The position numbers and the translations under genes were made by a program. 6,872 nucleotides of DNA, taken from NCBI GenBank assembly GCA_943325425.2, contig CALPPJ020000067.1, positions 1 to 6,872 of the forward strand, read 5' to 3'. Source of the DNA: Bifidobacterium breve (GTDB lineage Bacteria > Actinomycetota > Acidimicrobiia > Acidimicrobiales > Ilumatobacteraceae). Of the stretch, positions 1-4,350 are shown one piece after another. The notes beneath the pieces were generated by a model. It ran no database searches. It worked only from the letters and a program-made list of their open reading frames with translations, and was not told where the DNA came from. Position 1 is the first letter of the stretch; every line of letters begins with the position of its first letter.

Positions 1-186
1 GATGGTTCCGACCCAACAGTGATGAATCACGTCTTCAGGATCAAGAGATTGTGCCGGAGCATGCTCAACTAACCAATTGACACCACCACGTTGAGATGCC
101 ACGGCAACGCGTGCCGTGGCATCAAGTTCAATAATAATCGCCAGATCGTCGGGCCCTGCCGAACGAATGACTGGCTCAATGCTCAT
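1..186 (-). CDS. GNAT-family N-acetyltransferase, N-terminal part (runs off left edge)
   Basis: An open frame of 62 codons runs from an ATG at 186 to the first base of the window without a stop, so the gene continues outside. The translation begins MSIEPVIRSAGPDDLAIIIE and continues with LDATARVAVASQRGG. The pattern of a beta strand ending in IR, then AGPDDL and an amphipathic helix, is typical of the first strand and helix of GNAT acetyltransferases, which transfer acetyl from acetyl-CoA to an amine. The acetyl-CoA-binding R/QxxGxG/A loop would lie beyond the window, so the substrate cannot be guessed. The start is 6 bp after the stop of the upstream acidic gene and has no clear Shine-Dalgarno sequence, which suggests translational coupling. 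A perfect 12-bp inverted repeat lies within the codons (95-123). The family call is moderate because only the N-terminus is visible. Confidence 0.6.
   Translation of the reverse strand, partial: MSIEPVIRSAGPDDLAIIIELDATARVAVASQRGGVNWLVEHAPAQSLDPEDVIHHCWVGTI
95..123. repeat. Perfect 12-bp inverted repeat with 5-nt loop inside the GNAT gene
   Basis: The arms are gatgccacggca (95-106) and tgccgtggcatc (112-123), separated by acgcg. All 12 pairs are Watson-Crick and 8 are G:C, so the mRNA could form a stable hairpin starting about 63 nt after the start codon. It encodes part of the first GNAT helix (around DATARVAVA). No T-run follows on either strand, so it does not look like a standard intrinsic terminator. 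It could be a protein-binding palindrome, an mRNA stability or attenuation element, or a by-product of alanine/valine-rich codons. Confidence 0.6.
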
Positions 187-192
187 CAGCGA

Positions 193-702
193 CTACGGGA
201 ATAACGGACAGGTGTCGTCGCCGATTGGACACATAGGCGCGCCTTTGCGAACGAGCAAGAAGCACTGAGTGCACATCCGTTCATCGGCACGCTTTGGTTG
301 GATGCCACTTTCGGGATCATTAGACAACTGAATGTCTTCTTCTTCCTCTTCGGGCTCCTCTTCATCGTCCTCGCTGCGACCCTTGACCCGAGCCGCCAAA
401 ATGACACCTAAGTCTTCTTCGATGTCGTCTTCGCCGATGAGCTCATCGTCGTCGTCATCATCATCGTCTTCGGCGACATCCTTCTTGGCCTTCTTAGCCT
501 TCTTTTTGGCGACCAGCGGCACAATCTCGGCCTCTGGATCCTCTTCGGCCAGAACGGTGTCAAGATCTTCGACCCCGAGGTCTTCTTCGTCCTCGAGTTC
601 GTCGTCAAGCAACTCATCAGGGTCGGTCTCGTCGACTACTTCTTCTTCCTCGAGAAACTCCTCGTCGAGTTCTGGATCCAAATTGTCATCATCTTTTGCC
701 AT
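193..702 (-). CDS. Hyper-acidic DUF4193-like protein with C-terminal four-cysteine putative zinc ribbon
   Basis: This is a 169-aa protein if started at the ATG at 702, which has AGGA six bases upstream; an upstream in-frame ATG at 744 has no ribosome-binding site. Most of the chain is Asp/Glu, with acidic blocks at about residues 9-55, 78-97 (eight consecutive Asp) and 110-123. A basic patch, KKKAKKAKK, lies at 66-74. The C-terminus carries PKRADE (136-141), then CTQCFLLV (C144, C147), C158 and C165. The PK-x-ADE-x-x-C-x-x-C-F-L arrangement matches the end of DUF4193, a family of roughly 100-aa actinobacterial proteins. Here the acidic part is longer and the last pair is C-x6-C. The four cysteines plausibly bind zinc. 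Function is unknown; charge suggests binding to basic proteins or acting at a nucleic-acid complex, but this is speculation. No signal peptide or membrane segment is seen. Confidence 0.75.
   Translation of the reverse strand: MAKDDDNLDPELDEEFLEEEEVVDETDPDELLDDELEDEEDLGVEDLDTVLAEEDPEAEIVPLVAKKKAKKAKKDVAEDDDDDDDDELIGEDDIEEDLGVILAARVKGRSEDDEEEPEEEEEDIQLSNDPESGIQPKRADERMCTQCFLLVRKGAPMCPIGDDTCPLFP
334..678 (-). repeat. Low-complexity GAN-codon tracts encoding Asp/Glu runs
   Basis: Within the acidic gene the minus strand is dominated by GAA/GAG/GAC/GAT codons, with the densest stretches near 334-375, 412-471 and 538-678. This gives imperfect trinucleotide repeats (tcg/tca/tct on the plus strand) that are prone to replication slippage. 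It also creates a long spurious serine-rich frame on the opposite strand. Lengths of these tracts may vary between strains. Confidence 0.6.
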
Positions 703-706
703 GAGA

Positions 707-712
707 TTTCCT
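707..712 (-). promoter_or_regulatory. Ribosome-binding site deciding the start of the DUF4193-like gene
   Basis: The minus strand reads AGGAAATCTC immediately before the ATG at 702, so AGGA sits 6 nt from the start. A second purine tract, AGGAG (717-721), lies 14 nt away and is too far to be the main site. No such sequence precedes the ATG at 744, so 702 is preferred. Confidence 0.55.
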
Positions 713-768
713 GTTACTCCTGAAGTTTGACCACTGATACCCATTTAAAAAAATAGGAGTGAGCGCGG

Positions 769-774
769 ATAATA
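769..774 (-). promoter_or_regulatory. Candidate -10 box for the acidic DUF4193-like gene
   Basis: The minus strand carries TATTAT about 67 bp upstream of the chosen start at 702, in the only real intergenic gap of this half of the window. No good -35 hexamer is present: sequences 16-18 bp upstream are poor matches, and TTGGGT is only 13 bp away. The call rests on the -10 resemblance and the position after a probable transcription end. Confidence 0.25.
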
Positions 775-784
775 GACACGCTGA

Positions 785-813
785 GTCACCCAACTGTTGG
801 ATACTTGGGTGAC
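785..813 (-). terminator. Perfect 9-bp inverted repeat after the thyX-like gene, possible terminator or operator
   Basis: The arms gtcacccaa (785-793) and ttgggtgac (805-813) are perfectly complementary with an 11-nt loop. The repeat begins about 30 nt after the thyX-like stop codon (TAA at 843-845, minus strand). There is no T-run directly after the hairpin; a run of seven T occurs about 30 nt further on (747-753). A U-less terminator is one possibility. Because the candidate -10 box lies only 11 bp downstream, the repeat could equally be an operator over the promoter region of the acidic gene. Confidence 0.4.
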
Positions 814-842
814 ACTAGTCACGAACTGCCTAAACGGTGTAC

Positions 843-2444
843 TTATTGGCCCCCACGACGGGATTCAGCTCGACGTTCGGCGGCCAAACGCTCCAGCTCG
901 GGAGCCTCAACAGTGAGATGGGTCATAGCCTCAGCAACGGCCTTATGCCCAGCTTGTTCACCGATCAGACGATGCATTTCCAGAGCTACACGGCGATAAG
1001 CCGGATGCCCTTGGGGCGATGAACGCAATTCGAGCATATGCATGGCTTCACGAGCGTTGAACTGCATGACATAGCGCACTCGATAGGCCATTGAAACGGC
1101 GTATGACGCCTGCTGCGGGAATTCTGGCTTCATGGCATCAAAGAGTCCGGCCGAGCGGCTCATAACCTCATCAAAGGCGACCGTCTGTCCCGCTTCATCA
1201 ATCAAATCGGGACGGGTGTACCCGTGATTCGGTGTGAGGGGTTGCCATTCGATGGTCAACATGCGATGGCGTTGCATATCTCGGAATGCGCCGTAGTCGG
1301 ACAGCACATCAAATCGATAGTCGGTCCGTTCAAAAGCGCGGCCAGGGCGATGGCGACGGTTTTCACGATCACCGATATACGCCTTCAAAATGGCCACCTT
1401 TTCCGCATGACTCATACGTTGAACGCGCTGCATGATTTGTGTTTCGGGCAGGCTCGTATGCGAATAACAAATTGCGGCAATCAACTTGTCTTCGCCTTCA
1501 GGATCAAAATCGGTGAGAACCACTGGAGGACTGTGATCAACGGGAGTCTCGGCGAAAAGTCCGCCCACAAGTTCGCTCGTTGATTCGCGAGTGTCAGACA
1601 AATAATCGCTCCAACGTCCGCCACGATCGGCCAGGTCGACGCGCTTCAAGAAACTCGGAATGACTTTGCGCAACTCTTCAAGCATCAAATCGGCATAGTG
1701 ACGAGCTTCCGGCAATGGATGCGACCGCATCCGAATCAGCATTGCTTCGTACGACTGGCCACTGCCGTAAATGCCAACGTTTGATAACGAAGCCGCCGGC
1801 AAAACTCCACGTACCGCATCAAGGGCCTTGGCTCGCGTTGCCATACGGAAGACAAAATCACTGTCGGCAGGGTCACGCTTTACCGAGGCCCGAACATGAT
1901 CGGTGACCTTTTCAATCAGTTGCGAATATGAATCAAACATCCGATCCATATCGCCCACATAGCGCGTTCCGTAACGCGAATTCAGAACTTCAGGATCGCG
2001 ATAGAAACGGTAACGACCCGCAAGACGAGCGTCATAAGCGATGTAACGCGTACTTTGCTCAAGGTAACTCGCGAGACGACCCCACTCAAGAATTTTGGTC
2101 AACACGTTGGAGGCTTGTTCGCAAGCCAGGTGCACACCACCGAGTTGCGCAACTGAGTCATCGCCGTATTCGAAAAAGACCTTTTCGTACAACTCCTCGG
2201 CCCGCTCAAGACCGATCGTCGCGTCCACACCCTGATCGCCGGCGATATCAAGATCGCCAACGAACTCATCTAAGAAAAGTCGGCGAAGACTCTTATGAGT
2301 GCGGCTGTACCGCGCAAATAAAGCACCTTTGACCACCTCGGGTAAGTTCACCAGGGCGAAAACAGGTCCGTCCAAATTGGTGAAATAGCGTCGTAAAACT
2401 TCCGACTCCTCGGCGGTGAACTCCTCTGGGGCGTAGACCGTCAC
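843..2444 (-). CDS. Tandem-domain ThyX-like protein (FAD-dependent thymidylate synthase paralogue)
   Basis: This is a 533-aa protein with a GTG start, about twice the usual ThyX length of 200-260 aa. Canonical ThyX is a homotetramer that makes dTMP from dUMP using methylene-tetrahydrofolate and FAD, with the signature RHRxxSxNExSxRY. Two ThyX-like halves are visible. In residues ~80-270 the signature region reads WGRLASYLEQSTRY (121-134), keeping ExSxRY but not RHR. In ~310-515 it reads QRHRMLTIEWQPLTPNHGY (391-409), keeping RHR but not SxNExSxRY. The C-terminal half also has NAREAMHMLELR followed by PQGHP, matching the ThyX NARELxxFxxLR helix with its later AQxEIR altered. The start has only a weak purine tract upstream, but a stop lies just upstream in frame and no later Met occurs before about residue 166. 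It lies 52 bp after the M20 gene. Membership of the ThyX superfamily is firm; enzymatic activity is uncertain. Confidence 0.82.
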   Translation of the reverse strand: MTVYAPEEFTAEESEVLRRYFTNLDGPVFALVNLPEVVKGALFARYSRTHKSLRRLFLDEFVGDLDIAGDQGVDATIGLERAEELYEKVFFEYGDDSVAQLGGVHLACEQASNVLTKILEWGRLASYLEQSTRYIAYDARLAGRYRFYRDPEVLNSRYGTRYVGDMDRMFDSYSQLIEKVTDHVRASVKRDPADSDFVFRMATRAKALDAVRGVLPAASLSNVGIYGSGQSYEAMLIRMRSHPLPEARHYADLMLEELRKVIPSFLKRVDLADRGGRWSDYLSDTRESTSELVGGLFAETPVDHSPPVVLTDFDPEGEDKLIAAICYSHTSLPETQIMQRVQRMSHAEKVAILKAYIGDRENRRHRPGRAFERTDYRFDVLSDYGAFRDMQRHRMLTIEWQPLTPNHGYTRPDLIDEAGQTVAFDEVMSRSAGLFDAMKPEFPQQASYAVSMAYRVRYVMQFNAREAMHMLELRSSPQGHPAYRRVALEMHRLIGEQAGHKAVAEAMTHLTVEAPELERLAAERRAESRRGGQ

Positions 2445-2496
2445 GGCTTTTCACGCTAGTTGGTCAGATAGTGCCCAAAGTGGAATAGTCGGGTGT

Positions 2497-3696
2497 TCAA
2501 CGCGCCAAAACATCTACATCAGATGTCACAGAACCGAACTCAGCGGCCGCTCCCGACCGCAATTCGGCGTTTGTCCATAAATCAACCACCGTCATCGCCA
2601 TTGCCTTGGCCCCAATGAGCACTCCCTCGTCTCCCGACTCGGAACCGGCATAGTGGGCAAACTCCTCGGTATGAATGGCTACTCCATCTGGAGCAACTTT
2701 CACCATCGGGTGAATGGACGGCATCAGGTACGAGACGTTCCCCATATCGGTCGAACCCATCACCGATCGGCCATCAGTGCGCGGATCGCGGACTAAACGA
2801 CCCAGCGTTGCCATGTTGCTGACGAAAGAATTCACGATGGCCATGTTGTCGCAAACATCGGCATAGGTGTGATCATCCCATGTTGTTGACATTGAACAAC
2901 CGCACGCGCTTGTTGCACCTTCAAGACAACTCACCACGCGCGCTTTCAAAGGCTGCAGCGTAGAAATCGTGTCTGAACGGACGTACCACTTTGCTGCTGC
3001 TCGGCGAGGAACAATGTTTGGCTTCTCTCCGCCCTCGGTAATGATTCCGTGAATCCGTTCGGTGGGTCGAATATGTTGTCGGAGCGCCGCAACATTCATA
3101 TAACCCAATACAGCAGCATCTAAGGCGTTTCTGCCCTCCCATGGTGCCGCCGCGGCATGTGCGGCCCTGCCCTCGTAAGTCACATCAACGGTGTGCACGG
3201 CGATCGAATCCATTTTGATGAGATCGGCATCAGCTGGATGGATCATCATCGCGGCGATACCTGATGCAAATGCACCCTGACGAGCCATAGCAATTTTGCC
3301 ACCGCCACCCTCTTCAGCGGGAGTACCAAGAATGCGCACTCGCCCACCGAGTTCTTTCGCCAATGAAGCCGCCACTAAGCCTGCACCAAGACCGGCAGCA
3401 GCGATCACGTTGTGTCCGCATCCATGACCAATGCCAGGCAACGCGTCATATTCCAAAAGCACTAATACTTCAGGAGCGCCGGCATCACCGACGACTGCCT
3501 CAAATGCCGTATCAACTCCATACGCGTGACGAGTAACTTCAAGTCCTTGTTCGACAAGCACACCTGTCAATAGGTCATGGGCGTAATGCTCGGCGTAATT
3601 GAGTTCGGGATGAGCATGAATATCGCGACTCACCACGATTAAACGATCCGCAATATTGTCAACGGCGTCAAGGATCTGCTGATTCATTGCGTTCAT
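2497..3696 (-). CDS. M20D metallo-amidohydrolase (AbgB/PM20D2-like)
   Basis: This is a cytosolic zinc or manganese amidase of about 399 aa, full family length. Residue numbers below count from the TTG at 3702. Motifs in order: HAHPELNY (29-36), EYDALPGIGHGCGHN (84-98) with metal ligands C95 and H97, GTPAEEGGGGK (126-136) with the likely general base E130 and ligand E131, MIHP (H155), the lid/dimerisation domain at about 170-285 with GRAAHAAAAPWEGRNALDA (H182), and GSTDMGNVSYLMPSIHP (316-332, ligand H331). The spacing and the GSTDMGNVSY motif resemble p-aminobenzoyl-glutamate hydrolase subunit AbgB and the PM20D2 dipeptidase, so a small amide such as pABA-Glu or a beta-alanyl or gamma-linked dipeptide is plausible; this is inference. 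ATG at 3696 is preferred because AGGG lies 7 nt upstream; a TTG at 3702 and an ATG at 3687 are alternatives. The gene starts about 9 bp after its upstream neighbour, so it is probably cotranscribed with it. Confidence 0.88.
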   Translation of the reverse strand: MNAMNQQILDAVDNIADRLIVVSRDIHAHPELNYAEHYAHDLLTGVLVEQGLEVTRHAYGVDTAFEAVVGDAGAPEVLVLLEYDALPGIGHGCGHNVIAAAGLGAGLVAASLAKELGGRVRILGTPAEEGGGGKIAMARQGAFASGIAAMMIHPADADLIKMDSIAVHTVDVTYEGRAAHAAAAPWEGRNALDAAVLGYMNVAALRQHIRPTERIHGIITEGGEKPNIVPRRAAAKWYVRSDTISTLQPLKARVVSCLEGATSACGCSMSTTWDDHTYADVCDNMAIVNSFVSNMATLGRLVRDPRTDGRSVMGSTDMGNVSYLMPSIHPMVKVAPDGVAIHTEEFAHYAGSESGDEGVLIGAKAMAMTVVDLWTNAELRSGAAAEFGSVTSDVDVLAR

Positions 3697-3703
3697 AATC
3701 AAA

Positions 3704-3707
3704 CCCT
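3704..3707 (-). promoter_or_regulatory. Ribosome-binding site for the M20 gene, overlapping the upstream stop codon
   Basis: The minus strand reads TAGGGTTTGATTATG: the TAG stop of the preceding gene forms part of the AGGG purine tract, which lies 7 nt from the ATG at 3696. This favours that ATG over the TTG two codons upstream, for which AGGG would be only 1 nt away. Confidence 0.5.
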
Positions 3708-4338
3708 ACATCCACAAAAAAGCTGCGTCGCCTATCACTTGAATCGTCACATTCTTCACCTGACCAATTCGTTGTTGGTCAATCCACAAAATTTGATGAG
3801 AGCCTTCATCAAAACTAGCGACAAAACTCTTCACTGATTTTGACTCAATGAGAGGGTGCGGCAAATGAGTACCAGTTCGTAATCGTGAGCGAGCCGCCCA
3901 TCGTTGCCGCAAACCCATGGCCCGAGAAACTTGGGTCAACTCAACTCGACCATCATTTGGATGACCTCGTGGAGCGACATCCCATTTGCGAAGAAATTGG
4001 GCATTAGCAACAACGCTGATCTCACCTCGTAGCCACCCACCCCGCAAATTAGCGGGTCGTACAACCACATTGGCGACTGCCATCTTCGTGACTATTGCAC
4101 CATTGCCCGTCTGATACTCGACTTGCATCACATCTATCGGAAGACACATCGCCGTTTCACCAGATAACACCCGACGATTTCGACTTCCGATGGTGCGCCA
4201 CATATCGCCACCTGAGACCGCAATATCTTTTCGACCAGCGGAAATGTGCTTGGCCAATTCGGAGTCGGACGAAGCCCACACCAAATCATCAACTGCAATA
4301 CTTTCACTACCCCACGACTCTCCTCGTTGAATCACCAT
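3706..4338 (-). CDS. YegS/diacylglycerol-kinase C-terminal-domain-like protein lacking the catalytic half
   Basis: This is a 210-aa soluble protein with no signal peptide or membrane helix. Residues ~65-201 follow the layout of the C-terminal beta-sandwich of YegS/DgkB-type lipid kinases: PIDVMQV (67-73), a region where an N and a W-x-V-A-P-R lie near DG (N112, W119 to R124, D129-G130), an Arg-rich helix RQRWAARSRL (144-153), TGTH (155-158), and a strand ending in a D-x-x-R-x-G turn (187-192). In true kinases that last turn is usually DGE; here it reads DQQ, and no GGDGT nucleotide-binding motif is present. The GGDMWRTIG segment (43-51) is only superficially similar. Either it is a standalone lipid- or nucleotide-binding domain or a partner of another subunit. 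Its ATG overlaps the helicase TGA by one base. Fold assignment is moderate and no activity is claimed. Confidence 0.5.
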   Translation of the reverse strand: MVIQRGESWGSESIAVDDLVWASSDSELAKHISAGRKDIAVSGGDMWRTIGSRNRRVLSGETAMCLPIDVMQVEYQTGNGAIVTKMAVANVVVRPANLRGGWLRGEISVVANAQFLRKWDVAPRGHPNDGRVELTQVSRAMGLRQRWAARSRLRTGTHLPHPLIESKSVKSFVASFDEGSHQILWIDQQRIGQVKNVTIQVIGDAAFLWM

Positions 4339-4350
4339 CAGATTTCTCCC
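4338..4350 (-). promoter_or_regulatory. Helicase stop/downstream start overlap (TGATG) with internal RBS
   Basis: The minus strand reads GGGAGAAATCTGATGG. TGA (4340-4338) ends the helicase and ATG (4338-4336) starts the YegS-C-like gene, sharing one A. GGGAG (4350-4346) lies 7 nt before the ATG, inside the last helicase codons. This arrangement typically gives translational coupling by termination-reinitiation. Confidence 0.65.

Noticed and set aside
412..471. Triplet repeats that might be read as a CRISPR-like or satellite array
   Set aside because: They are imperfect 3-nt codon repeats without spacers and are fully explained by poly-Asp coding.
332..730. Long serine-rich open frame on the plus strand
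   Set aside because: It is the exact antisense of the Asp/Glu codon runs in the acidic gene (GAN codons read as TCN/AGN on the other strand), with no ribosome-binding site and no family resemblance.
193..744. Longer version of the acidic protein starting at the ATG at 744
   Set aside because: The 14 extra residues (MGISGQTSG...) are not acidic like the rest, have no upstream Shine-Dalgarno sequence, and the ATG at 702 has a well-spaced AGGA.
2445..2496. Possible promoter or terminator between the M20 and thyX-like genes
   Set aside because: I found no convincing hairpin, T-run or paired -35/-10 hexamers in these 52 bases, so read-through from the upstream genes is the simpler reading.
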